64,000 nt of DNA, taken from positions 114,374 through 178,373 of the forward strand of contig NZ_AUGK01000003.1 of assembly GCF_000422625.1 (NCBI RefSeq), given 5' to 3'. The translations under genes were made by a program, and so were the position numbers. Under the pieces are notes generated by a model. It saw nothing but the letters and a program-made list of their open reading frames with translations. It was not told where the DNA came from and did no database searches. The DNA is from Adlercreutzia mucosicola DSM 19490. Lineage in GTDB: Bacteria; Actinomycetota; Coriobacteriia; Coriobacteriales; Eggerthellaceae. This document shows positions 34,876 through 43,400 of the stretch, one piece after another; within the stretch, counting starts at the first letter, position 1; every line of letters starts with the position of its first letter.

Positions 34876-36303
34876 ATGGCTATGGAAATTGACGAGGCGG
34901 TCATTCGCGTGGACAACCATGCGGATATCGACGGCGCCGAGCCCATCGAGATCAGCGAAGAAGAGGCGCGTCGCGTGCGCCTGTACGAGAACTTCTACCA
35001 GGTGAACTCCATCGATCCGGAGTGCTACCGCACCTACGACGTGAAGCGCGGCCTGCGCAACGCCGACGGCACCGGCGTGCTGGCGGGCATGACCAACGTG
35101 TCCAACGTGCACGGATATGTGGTGTCCGACGGTGAGAAGATGCCGGCCGAGGGAAGCCTGCGCCTGCGCGGTTACGACATCTACGATCTGCTGGGCGATC
35201 TGGATCCCGCGCGCCGCTTCGCCTACGAAGAGGTGGCTTACCTGCTGCTCATGGGCGAGCTGCCCACGAGCGAGAACCTGGCCCGCTTCGTGGAGGTCAT
35301 CGATTCCCAGCGCGAGCTGCCCGACGGCTTCACCGCTCACATTCTTATGCGCGACACGGCGCCCGACCTGATGAACATGATGGCCCGGTCCATCTTGCAC
35401 CTGTACGCAGCCGACGAATGCGCCGAGGACCGCTCGCCCGGCCACGAGATTCACACGGCCCTGTCGCTGATCAGCCGCTTGCCGCGCATCATGGTGCTGG
35501 CCTACTATGCCAAGCAGGCCACCTTTAACCATGGTTCCATGATCATGCACCGCTTCACGCCGGGCCAGTCCACGGCGGAGACCATCCTGTCCATGCTGCG
35601 CCCCGACCGCGCGTTCACGGCCGAAGAGGCCCGCATGCTCGACATCATGCTGTGCCTGCACGCCGAGCACGGCGGCGGCAACAATTCCAGCTTCACCACG
35701 CGCGTGCTGTCCTCGTCGGACACCGACCCCTATTCCGCCTACGCCGCGGCCTTCGGCTCGCTGAAGGGCCATCGCCACGGGGGCGCCAACCATCAGGTGC
35801 GCGCCATGCAGGCCGAGATTAAGGCGAACGTGCAGAACTGGGAAGACGACGACGAGGTGGCCGCCTACCTGGCGAAGATCGTGAACAAGCAGGCCTACGA
35901 CGGCACCGGCCTGGTGTACGGCATGGGGCACGCGGTGTACACCCTGTCCGACCCGCGCGCCATCATCGGCAAGCGCTTCGCCGAGTCGTTGGCCGCCGGC
36001 ACCGAATACGAGGCCGAGCTGAACCTGCTGAAGGCCATCGAGCGGCTCACGCCCGAGGTGTTCGCCCGCGAGAAGGGCTCCACGAAGGAGCTGTGCGCCA
36101 ACGTGGACATGTACTCGGGCTTCATCTACTCCATGATGGGCATCCCCGAGGACCTGTTCACGCCGCTGTTCGCCTGTGCCCGCATGGCCGGCTGGGCGGC
36201 GCACCGCTTCGAGGAGATTGGCGCCGGCAAGCGCATCATCCGCCCCGCCTACAAGAACACCGTCCGCGGCATGAAGCCCTACCTGCCCATCGAGCAGCGC
36301 TAG
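34876..36303 (+). CDS. gltA: Citrate synthase
   Basis: 475 residues. Active-site segments are intact: HAEHGGGNNSSFTTRV, then GSLKGHRHGGAN with a catalytic His, and YGMGHAVYTLSDPRA with the second His; the catalytic Asp is expected in NVDMYSGF. It joins oxaloacetate and acetyl-CoA; in this anaerobe it probably feeds the oxidative branch to 2-oxoglutarate for glutamate synthesis. It is of the shorter Gram-positive type with an N-terminal extension of about 60 residues. A GAGAGGATG site lies before the start. Confidence 0.95.
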   Translation: MAMEIDEAVIRVDNHADIDGAEPIEISEEEARRVRLYENFYQVNSIDPECYRTYDVKRGLRNADGTGVLAGMTNVSNVHGYVVSDGEKMPAEGSLRLRGYDIYDLLGDLDPARRFAYEEVAYLLLMGELPTSENLARFVEVIDSQRELPDGFTAHILMRDTAPDLMNMMARSILHLYAADECAEDRSPGHEIHTALSLISRLPRIMVLAYYAKQATFNHGSMIMHRFTPGQSTAETILSMLRPDRAFTAEEARMLDIMLCLHAEHGGGNNSSFTTRVLSSSDTDPYSAYAAAFGSLKGHRHGGANHQVRAMQAEIKANVQNWEDDDEVAAYLAKIVNKQAYDGTGLVYGMGHAVYTLSDPRAIIGKRFAESLAAGTEYEAELNLLKAIERLTPEVFAREKGSTKELCANVDMYSGFIYSMMGIPEDLFTPLFACARMAGWAAHRFEEIGAGKRIIRPAYKNTVRGMKPYLPIEQR

Positions 36304-36309
36304 ACGGCT

Positions 36310-36690
36310 GTGGTGACCGAGGTGTCGAAGATGGCGAAGGGCCCGGTCGCGACGGGGGCGGCCGGGGCGCCGCTGCCTGAGACGGCACAGCCCGAGGGCT
36401 TCGTGAACGAGATTCCGCTGTCGGCGCGGCTACCGCAGCGGTTGGTGCTGACGGTGAACCGCTATCAGGCGCAGATCGTGAAAGCGGTGAAGCCCTACGG
36501 GATCGGCGCGTCGGAATACCCGGTGCTGATCACGCTGCGCCATCGCGAGCTGGACGGCGTGAACCTGGAAGGATCGAGCCAGCGCGACATCGCGAAGCGC
36601 CAGCATCGCGACCCGGCGCTGATCAACCGCGTCGCGAAGAGCCTGGAGGCCAAGGGGCTCATCACCCAGGAGGTGGACAACAGCAACTAA
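36310..36690 (+). pseudogene. Truncated MarR-family regulator
   Basis: 126 residues from a GTG six bases after gltA. It has the MarR N-terminal helices and recognition helix (YPVLITLRH, GSSQRDIAKRQHRDPALINRVAKSLEAKGLI) but stops at EVDNSN, exactly where the wing and the C-terminal dimer helix should follow. MarR proteins are about 140-160 residues with at least 50 beyond this point. Most likely a deletion took its end and the front of the neighbouring MATE gene. Confidence 0.7.
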
Positions 36691-36694
36691 ACGG

Positions 36695-36785
36695 TGATAT
36701 GTCATTCGATCCCATACGGCCGTCTTCGGTCTCCTGCGAGCAGGAGAGGTCGTTCCCTGTGCTATGATGCGCTATTGATATGTCA
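36695..36785. promoter_or_regulatory. Repeated TGATATGTCA sites before the MATE remnant
   Basis: The 10-mer occurs at 36695-36704 and 36776-36785. It is nearly palindromic, and TATGAT at about 36763 could be a -10 box. These may be former operators of the MarR protein in front of the transporter gene. Confidence 0.35.
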
Positions 36786-36790
36786 CTAAG

Positions 36791-37039
36791 TTGGCGGAGA
36801 AATGCGGCGCGGGGAAGGCCACGGTGCTCACGTTCTGCCAGCAGTTCGTGTTCCTGCTGCCCCTTATCGCAGTGGCTCCGCTCGTGCTGCTCGGCCTGCT
36901 CGGCGTCGGCCCGCTCATCGCCGTATTCTGGGGCATGTTCGCTGCCGATCTTGCTTCGACGGCCCTTACGGCTGCCTTTTTGGCGAAAGCCGTAAAGGCC
37001 CTCAGGGAGGGGAACGCGCCGGTTGCAGCGCAGCAGTGA
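36791..37039 (+). pseudogene. C-terminal remnant of a MATE-family efflux transporter
   Basis: 82 residues, readable from a TTG. GKATVLTFCQQFVFLLPLIA and GVGPLIAVFWGMFAADLAST followed by AFLAKAVKALRE match the last two helices of MATE drug/sodium antiporters, which normally have 12 helices and about 450 residues. Over 80 percent is gone. It follows the broken MarR gene, the usual partner of such transporters. Confidence 0.7.
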
Positions 37040-37105
37040 TGGGGCGGTTGGCCGGCCTCGCTCCCTTGACGGCAGGATTGTCTCGCAGATCAAGCAGGGG
37101 GGACG

Positions 37106-37127
37106 AAAAAGCTCCCCGAAGGGAGCC
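37106..37127 (-). terminator. Terminator of tRNA-Ser(TGA)
   Basis: Stem GGCTCCC/GGGGAGC on the minus strand with a TTC-type loop, then five T. Confidence 0.8.
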
Positions 37128-37137
37128 GTTAAGTTTC

Positions 37138-37225
37138 TGGCGGAGGCGGTAGGATTCGAACCCACGGTACCTCGCGGCACAACAGTTTTCAAGACTGCCG
37201 CCTTCAACCACTCGGCCACGCCTCC
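37138..37225 (-). tRNA. tRNA-Ser (anticodon TGA)
   Basis: Class II tRNA on the minus strand with long variable arm; acceptor GGAGGCG/CGCCTCC, anticodon loop CTTGAAA, T-loop GGTTCGAATCC, CCA encoded. Confidence 0.95.
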
Positions 37226-37317
37226 CAGCAAGCCCTAAGGATACCACAGCGCCCATTCTTTCGCATAGAATTTCTTTTATCGGTTGTGCAATGAAACTGT
37301 GACTATTATGCTTAAAA

Positions 37318-37482
37318 ATACTTAGTATCCAAAAGTTATACTTTTATCTGCACGTAAAAATGAATTGATAAGAACATATGTTTGTGATAGGATTCTCAGT
37401 AAAAGAGGAGAAGAGAGAGAAGGGGAGTCAGGCAAGGGGGATTTTCCATGCAGACCTATAAAATACTATATAAAAGTAGTAT
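37318..37482. promoter_or_regulatory. AT-rich control region with ATACT palindromes before the HigB-like/XRE module
   Basis: Two palindromes, ATACTTAGTAT (37318-37328) and ATACTA / TAGTAT around an 8-nt centre (37463-37482), lie in an AT-rich stretch (37226-37506) strikingly unlike the GC-rich chromosome. The second overlaps a TATATA that could be the -10 box, 25 nt before the toxin ATG, so it is a good autoregulatory operator candidate for the XRE antitoxin. Confidence 0.5.
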
Positions 37483-37506
37483 CATTATTCTAGGAGTTGA
37501 TACCCT

Positions 37507-37878
37507 ATGAGAATCGTATGGTATCGGCGGCCGTCGGGCTCGGTTCCTATGGAAGAGTATCTCGATGCTATTGACAAGAAGCTAAGAAGCAAGACGCTGC
37601 GATCCATCCAACTGCTCAAGTTGTATGGTCCGCATATCGGCGAGCCAGACTCGAAGCCATTGGGAGATGGCCTCTTCGAATTAAGGACGTCGGTCGGCTC
37701 AGCAGCGGGGCGGGTGTTGTACTTCTTTGTCGTTGGTGACACCGCCGTGCTTACCCATGGGTTTCTGAAAAAGACCCAGAAAACACCTCGACGGGAAATT
37801 GAGCGGGCGGAACGTTATAGGGCTGATTTCTTATCTCGTTCTAATAGGGAGGTTGATGATGGCCAAAGCGAAAGATGA
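37507..37878 (+). CDS. RelE/HigB-like toxin (phage Gp49-like, DUF891)
   Basis: 123 residues, AGGAG upstream. WYRRPSGSVPMEEYLDAI, LLKLYGPHIGEPDSKPLGDG and LFELRTS then RVLYFFVVGDTAVLTHGFLKKTQKTP are the standard pattern of HigB/Gp49-type toxins, mRNA interferases that act on the ribosome. The basic KKTQKTPRREIERAERY region holds the expected catalytic positive charges. The C-terminal 20 residues overlap the antitoxin gene by 23 nt. Toxin-first order is normal for this group. Confidence 0.85.
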   Translation: MRIVWYRRPSGSVPMEEYLDAIDKKLRSKTLRSIQLLKLYGPHIGEPDSKPLGDGLFELRTSVGSAAGRVLYFFVVGDTAVLTHGFLKKTQKTPRREIERAERYRADFLSRSNREVDDGQSER

Positions 37879-38143
37879 TTTTGACCGCTACCTGGAACGG
37901 CAGTTGACCGACCCAGAGTTTCGGGCATGTTGGCAAGCGGACGAGGCCGAATTTGCTGCCCGAAGAGCAATCATTGAGGCGCGCATGGAATCAGATATGA
38001 CCCAAGCTCAGTTGGCTGAAGCCTCTGGCATTGACCAACGGGTGATCAGCCGCATCGAAACAGGCAACGCTAACCCCACCGTGAGAACTCTGGGAAAGCT
38101 CGCCCAAGGCTTCGGTAAAAAGCTGGAGATTCGCTTCGTGTAG
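37856..38143 (+). CDS. XRE-family antitoxin
   Basis: 95 residues, starting at either of two adjacent ATG codons behind AGGGAGG. The HTH is clear (MTQAQLAEASGIDQRVISRI, then ETGNANPTVRTLGKLAQ). It should neutralise the preceding toxin and repress the operon through the ATACT palindromes. Confidence 0.88.
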   Translation: MMAKAKDDFDRYLERQLTDPEFRACWQADEAEFAARRAIIEARMESDMTQAQLAEASGIDQRVISRIETGNANPTVRTLGKLAQGFGKKLEIRFV

Positions 38144-38196
38144 AGGGCTGTGCCTGGCACCGTCGTGCCCATGACGTGCCGCAAGCTGCCAAGCTC

Positions 38197-38325
38197 TTAT
38201 CCCTCCACCAAATCGATGGGCTCTTGTTGGGAATGGATGCCCAGCTTCTCGTAGGTGTGGCGGATGTGGGTGGCGACGGTGTTCTTCGGCAGGTAGAGCG
38301 AATCGCGAATATAGGGGCGGCTGCG
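38197..38325 (-). pseudogene. C-terminal HTH remnant of a LuxR-family regulator
   Basis: 42 codons in the same frame as, and directly after, the stop of the sigma-factor gene. The peptide reads RPYIRDSLYLPKN, then TVATHIRHTYEKLGIHSQQE and PIDLVEG before TAA. This is the LuxR/GerE recognition helix and end as found in the large LuxR families of Eggerthellaceae. No start or ribosome-binding site exists. The rest of the regulator (usually over 400 residues) has been lost, perhaps in the event that placed the sigma gene here. Confidence 0.65.
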
Positions 38326-39471
38326 CTACGCCTCTGGCTGCCAGGGGGCGGGGTCGGCGGGATAGATCTCGGTGGTGATTTCCCCGACGGCCTCATTGCC
38401 CTCGTTGTCGAGGGCGTGGGCCTCGTAGGTGCCGGTGGCAAGGTCGAAGCGCCACGTGCTATACGGGGGCTCGCTGGGGTGCGACTCGTGGGATACGGCG
38501 CGATGTTCGGTGCCATCGGCACCGACGCACCACACGTCGCGCACGCCGCTCTCGTCGGTGAAGCGCAGCACGGTGAGGTTGTCCTCCACGCGCACGCTTT
38601 CCAGGTGGGGCGCGGCGGTGTCGATCTCGGCCGACGAGGCCGCCGGCACGGCCGCCTCGTCAATGGTGACGGACTCCGGTTCTGGCGCCGGCGCAGCAGG
38701 GGGTGCCATGACGGCAAACGCGATGGCCCCTGCCGTCACGCCCACGGTGGCCGCGCCCACGGCGCCGGTGGCCAGCGACAGCCAGGGTCGCCGCCGTTCC
38801 AGCGCCCGTGCGCCGGCGGCCATGCGCGATTCCACGGCATCGGCCAACGCGCCCGACAACCCCAGGGCACCCCACGGCGCCAGGCCCATTTTCGTGCGCA
38901 GGGTCAGAAGCGCCCGCGACAGGGTGCGCTTCACGGTGTTGCGCGACGATTCCAGTGCCTCGGCGATCTCGTCGATCTTCGCACCCTGGTAGTAGCGCAT
39001 CACCACGCAGGTGCGCTCGAAATCGGTCAGCTCGTCGCGCAGCGCACGGGCCAGCCGAGCGCGCTCATCGGCCGCCGTTACCACATTGGCGGGGTCCACG
39101 CTGGTGTCGTGCAGGGCGGTAGCCACCTCGTCGGGCGCGTCGTCGGCCCCTTCCAGCGCGTCGGCATCCAGGGGCACCGTGCGCCGCGGCCCGCTGATGC
39201 GCTCCAGGTGCTGGCGGCACAGATTGCGTCCCACCGACCCCAGATACCCCAGCACGGCCGTGGGCTTCACGTCCTGGATGTTGCGCCACACGATAAGGTA
39301 CTGCTCCTGCAGCACGTCGGCCGCCGCCTCGTAGCCGATTTTGGCCGCGATCAGGCAGAACTGCGCTTGGGCGGTGCGGCGATACAATTCCTCGAAGGCC
39401 GCGCGATCGCCGGCTTGCGCCCGCATGACCAGCTGGGCCAGCGCCTCGCGATCCCGTTGATTCCGCGCCAC
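38326..39471 (-). CDS. ECF-type sigma factor with a transmembrane, extracytoplasmic C-terminal region
   Basis: 381 residues from a GTG. Region 2 (about 24-92; DVLQEQYLIVWRNIQDVKP) and region 4 (about 140-192; DFERTCVVMRYYQGAKIDEI and SSRNTVKRTLSRAL) make a complete ECF sigma factor. After an Ala-rich link comes a membrane helix (231-255) and about 125 residues outside the cell ending in an Ig-like strand pattern (NLTVLRFTDESGVRDVW, TYEAHALDNEGNEAVGEITT). No anti-sigma gene is adjacent, so the fused membrane part may take that role, with signal sensing outside. Confidence 0.85.
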   Translation of the reverse strand: MARNQRDREALAQLVMRAQAGDRAAFEELYRRTAQAQFCLIAAKIGYEAAADVLQEQYLIVWRNIQDVKPTAVLGYLGSVGRNLCRQHLERISGPRRTVPLDADALEGADDAPDEVATALHDTSVDPANVVTAADERARLARALRDELTDFERTCVVMRYYQGAKIDEIAEALESSRNTVKRTLSRALLTLRTKMGLAPWGALGLSGALADAVESRMAAGARALERRRPWLSLATGAVGAATVGVTAGAIAFAVMAPPAAPAPEPESVTIDEAAVPAASSAEIDTAAPHLESVRVEDNLTVLRFTDESGVRDVWCVGADGTEHRAVSHESHPSEPPYSTWRFDLATGTYEAHALDNEGNEAVGEITTEIYPADPAPWQPEA

Positions 39472-39556
39472 TGCGCCACCGCCTTCCGCCTCGCTTGCGT
39501 TTCGTGGCGCCTATCATAGCGTGAACCCATCCCCAGCGAAAGCGCCCAATCGGCCG

Positions 39557-39841
39557 CTATTCCCCAAAAAGGTCGGAATGCGATCCTGCACGAACCGCAG
39601 TGAGAATGAGTTGCCCGCGATCAATTCTGTAGATGAGGAGCCAGTCGGGTTCAATGTGACATTCTCGATGATCTCGATAGCATCCGGACAGCTCGTGATC
39701 TCGCATGGCTGCGGGGAGAGCTTCGCCGGCGAGAAGGCGGTTAATAGCTGCATCGAGTTTCTTCTTGCTCTTGCCTCGCTTAAGAGCGCGTCGGATATCT
39801 TTTTTGAACTGAGAAGTGATGGCGAGCTGGTATTTATTCAT
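39557..39841 (-). CDS. YafQ-type mRNA interferase toxin
   Basis: 94 residues. YQLAITSQFKKDIRRALKRG, LPAAMRDHELSGCYRDHREC and HIEPDWLLIYRI are the YafQ/RelE pattern, with the His and Asp residues of the active site visible. It cleaves mRNA on the ribosome. It overlaps the antitoxin by 8 nt, antitoxin first. Confidence 0.9.
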   Translation of the reverse strand: MNKYQLAITSQFKKDIRRALKRGKSKKKLDAAINRLLAGEALPAAMRDHELSGCYRDHRECHIEPDWLLIYRIDRGQLILTAVRAGSHSDLFGE

Positions 39842-40124
39842 TGTCGTCGCCGAGAATCGCGTCCCACATCTCATCAGTGCTTGCAAAAGGACCGATGAGG
39901 TTTCGTCCCCCAGCTGCATCTGACATGGCCTGTAGGGTCTCGTCGCTGAAGCCGTAGGGGTTTGAAGGGTCGAAGGGGAAACCACCACATCTGTTGAAGG
40001 CACTGACGAACATGCGGATGGCATTGCTCGGTGTTGTGCCAATGCTGTCACAGGTGGCGATGAACGTTGATTTTTCGTCGCTACGAAGCTTTGAGCTAAT
40101 GGGCTCCATTACCGTTGCGCTCAT
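39834..40124 (-). CDS. RelB/DinJ-family antitoxin
   Basis: 96 residues, start behind GAGGAGG. The N-terminus has the ribbon-helix-helix form of DinJ (STFIATCDSIGTTPSNAIRM then FVSAFNRCGGFPFDPSNPY). It binds YafQ and the operator just upstream. The C-terminal part (MWDAILGDD) is the toxin-wrapping segment. Confidence 0.88.
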   Translation of the reverse strand: MSATVMEPISSKLRSDEKSTFIATCDSIGTTPSNAIRMFVSAFNRCGGFPFDPSNPYGFSDETLQAMSDAAGGRNLIGPFASTDEMWDAILGDDNE

Positions 40125-40150
40125 GGAAACCTCCTCGGTAAGATAGTAAA

Positions 40151-40183
40151 CTTAGTATTATTAAGTATACCTCAGATTTTCAA
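40151..40183 (-). promoter_or_regulatory. Promoter/operator of the YafQ-DinJ module
   Basis: Minus-strand TTGAAA (40178-40183), 17 nt, then TAATAC; the imperfect palindrome CTTAGTA T TATTAAG (40151-40165) covers the -10. It resembles the ATACTTAGTAT sites of the other TA module 3 kb away. The remaining DNA up to 40401 is T/G-rich on the plus strand; TTGACG at about 40317 may belong to the surface-protein promoter. Confidence 0.45.
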
Positions 40184-40401
40184 GGATGTGGACTTGCATA
40201 AGCAGACTGCGATTTTCTTGGCAAATGTTTGTGCGGTTGGGTTTGCTGGGGTGTTGGTTTTGATGGTTGGCGTGGTTTTTCGGGGTGGTGGGGGAAATTT
40301 TGGGCCGTTTTCCCTTTTGACGCGATTCTTCTTGTGATGAAGTGTTCCTATGGGCCCGGCCGGCGTGAGAGAGGCGGCGGGCTAATCGAGGAGAGACGGC
40401 C

Positions 40402-43400
40402 ATGAGAACCCAAAACGCGCCCCGTGCTATCTCGCTGACCAGGGGCAAGACGACTGTCGACGACTGGGAAGAAGGGGAGACTTCCGGGGATCGAAAACGC
40501 GCTGGGGGGTGGGTGCTTCTGAGCAAGGTGCTGAGAGGCGCCTTTGCTGTTTTATTGGCCTCGAGCTTGCTGCCGCTGGTGCCTGGAGCGCCCACTGTGG
40601 AAGAGGCTGCAGCAGATGCCGGATTCGCAGGCACGACGAATTACGGAGATTTTTTCCAGGTGCTCAACTATAGCGGTAAGCCGGGCCGTATCACGGGGAA
40701 CACCCTGCGCATCGCGTCGACGCTACAGCGCGATCACTATATCACGCGGTACAATGATACCTACTGGGAGAGTTGTGCCATCTTTGTAAGCAAGTTCCCG
40801 GTCTCCCTTCGGCACAGTTGGACCGTGACGTTGGGGTATAACTGTCCTGACCCGGTCTTTAATGAGTCGATAAACTACACTAAGCACACTATTGGGGTAG
40901 GTTTGAGCCTGGTTGCAACCCCAACGCTTGCCAATAGCCCGGTGTGGTCGTGGGACTACGATGGCCTCGCCTACAACTCTCCCCGCCGCACGGAGGGTTT
41001 TACGAAACTCAGATATGTCCAGGATAATACTATTTATAACAAGGAATCTGTCCGGTGGTGGAGGAACGGGTCTGGGGTATTCACCTACGATGCCTCTACG
41101 AACACGGGAACCTTGACTATTGGGGGTAGTACGGTTTCAGCGGGCGATGTCCGCGAGGCGGTGGGTGACAAGGGATGGCTCTACCTCGGGGGAGCGTTCG
41201 AGTGGTTTCCCTATGGCCTTGATCCCAATTCTCCTCGACCGCCAGGTAACCTGGAGTCGACGGTCACCTTCAACTCCATGAGTCTTCCCTATCTTGATCC
41301 CGAGATATCGGGAGTGGCTGTGTATCGCGGGGATGGCTCGCGGGTGGGACAAGACGATGCACTTCTGTCGGGGGAGTGGGTGGAAGTCCGCTGCACGGTG
41401 CGCAACAAGGACGGTGGGGCCGTCCGCAATGGCTATAAGGAACGCTATGAGATGCACCTGGGAGCCCTCGGCGATGAGGGGCATCCCACGGTGGGGCTCA
41501 AGGGTGAGGTTGATTCGAGCCATCCGGTCAAGGTAGGCGGTCGCGTGGTAGCCACGTCCTTGAAGGAGGCCACGCCATGGAGCGATGGGGGAGTTCCCGT
41601 AGAGCTGGTCGGCAATGATGGCGTGGAGGTTTCCTATTGGGCGCGGGTCTCTGCCGACGGTACTGAGGTGGAGCTTTCAAACCGGCTCTCCGAGGACTCG
41701 TTCAGAGGCGAGCGCTGGCACACGGTTCATCTGGTGAACGAGCACCCCCTGACCGCCGCTCCCGGCGATGCCGACCCCGACGACCCGTCGTCGTGGGGGA
41801 CGCCGGGACACGACTACCACTACACGCGGCTGCCCGCGGCCAATGAGAACGGGTGGAACACGTCTCCGGTCACCGTCACCTTCTACCCCGGGGACTACGA
41901 CGTCATGGAGCTGACTCCCTCGGAGGGCGGCGCGAAGTCGCTCACGAGGGCCGACCCGTCGTGGACGCGCACGCCCGACACCGCCGGCATCGACCTCGGC
42001 GCCCAGGCGCGCAACAGCTCCACGGGCGCGGTGTCGGTGCAGAAGGCGGGCAAGGTGAAGATCGACACCTTGGCGCCGCGCATCGAGGGCGGCGGGGCGC
42101 TGGGATACGTGCTGACCGACAAACCGACCGACGCAGCCAAGGCCACCTCGGGCGTGTGGCGGCTGCACCGCACCGATGCGACGGGCGCCGTCGCCGCAAG
42201 CGCGCGAGCAACCGCGTTCCGAGAGTTTCCGCTGACGGGCGCCGACAACGACAAGAGGGGCGACGAGGTTCAAGCCGTCGGAGCGCTCCCGAACGGCTAC
42301 TACCGGGCCGAGGACGCCGCGGGCAACCTGTCGGCGCCGCTGAGGGTGTCCTCCACCGAGCCGCCCGCCGTGGATCGGCCCGCGGGCAGCCTGGCCGACC
42401 CGGGCGACCCCGGCTACGCGCCGCCCGTGGGGCCGCCCCTGGGCCCGGGCTCCGACCCCGTGCCCGGCCCGACCGTCAAGGAGGACGGCGAGGGCCTGCG
42501 CCACGCCGTCATCGAGGAGACGGTCTCCGAGATGATCGACCCGGCGGCTCCTCCCTTCGGGGGCCTTTTGGAGCCGGACGAGGCGACCGCCATGATGGAC
42601 TACCGCTACGCGGCGTCCTCCACGGCGGCGCCCACCACTAAGGTGGACACGCTGCTGGACGACGCGGGCGACCCGATCGCCTCCTTCGACACCAAGGTGC
42701 CCGGCGAGTGCACGGTCAAGCGCGTGATCACCGACGCCCAGGGCAACACCACCACCATCCTGCTGCATTATTCCACCATCCGGGATAACTGCCCCGTGGT
42801 GCGTCCGATTGTGCCGGTCGACCCCAACGACCCCGACGGGCCGAAGGCGCCCGACGATCCGCTGTCCCCCTCGGGGCCGGTGACCACCGATCCCGACGGC
42901 ACCCAGCACGCCACGGTGGATTGCGAGGCCACCGAGGCGACGGGCCCGGGGACCATAGACCAAGTTGGCGCGCTCGCCCTGCTGCAGCGCCACTTCGATG
43001 TGGCGACGCTGGCTGACGCGCGCGCTCATCTGACGGTGCAGTCCATGAAGGAGCTCGCGGGCGGTGATGTGTCGTCCATCGACCTTTCCCGCCCAGCGGA
43101 TTACCTTATTACTTATCTGGCCGCCGACGATGAGGGCAACACCACCACGGTGCGCCTGACGTATCATCTGGTTAAGACCAAGGCTCCGGAAGTGAAACCG
43201 CACCCCACGCCCACCGATCCCAACCCCGCGCCCCTCGAGCCGAGCGATCCTCCCCATATCCACCCCGACGGCACGCACCACGCGGTGATGTCCGACAAGC
43301 TGCGCGTGCCCGCCCGCGCCGGCGAGGCGCTCTCGCTTCAGGCCGCGCGCGAGCTGATGGAGGGCCGCTATACGTTCGCCGCCCTCGGGGGTGGTGCCAC

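Noticed and set aside
37138..37225. tRNA-Ser as the attachment site of the TA-bearing AT-rich segment
   Set aside because: The island lies on the 5' side of the tRNA, no repeated tRNA 3' end is found and no integrase is present.
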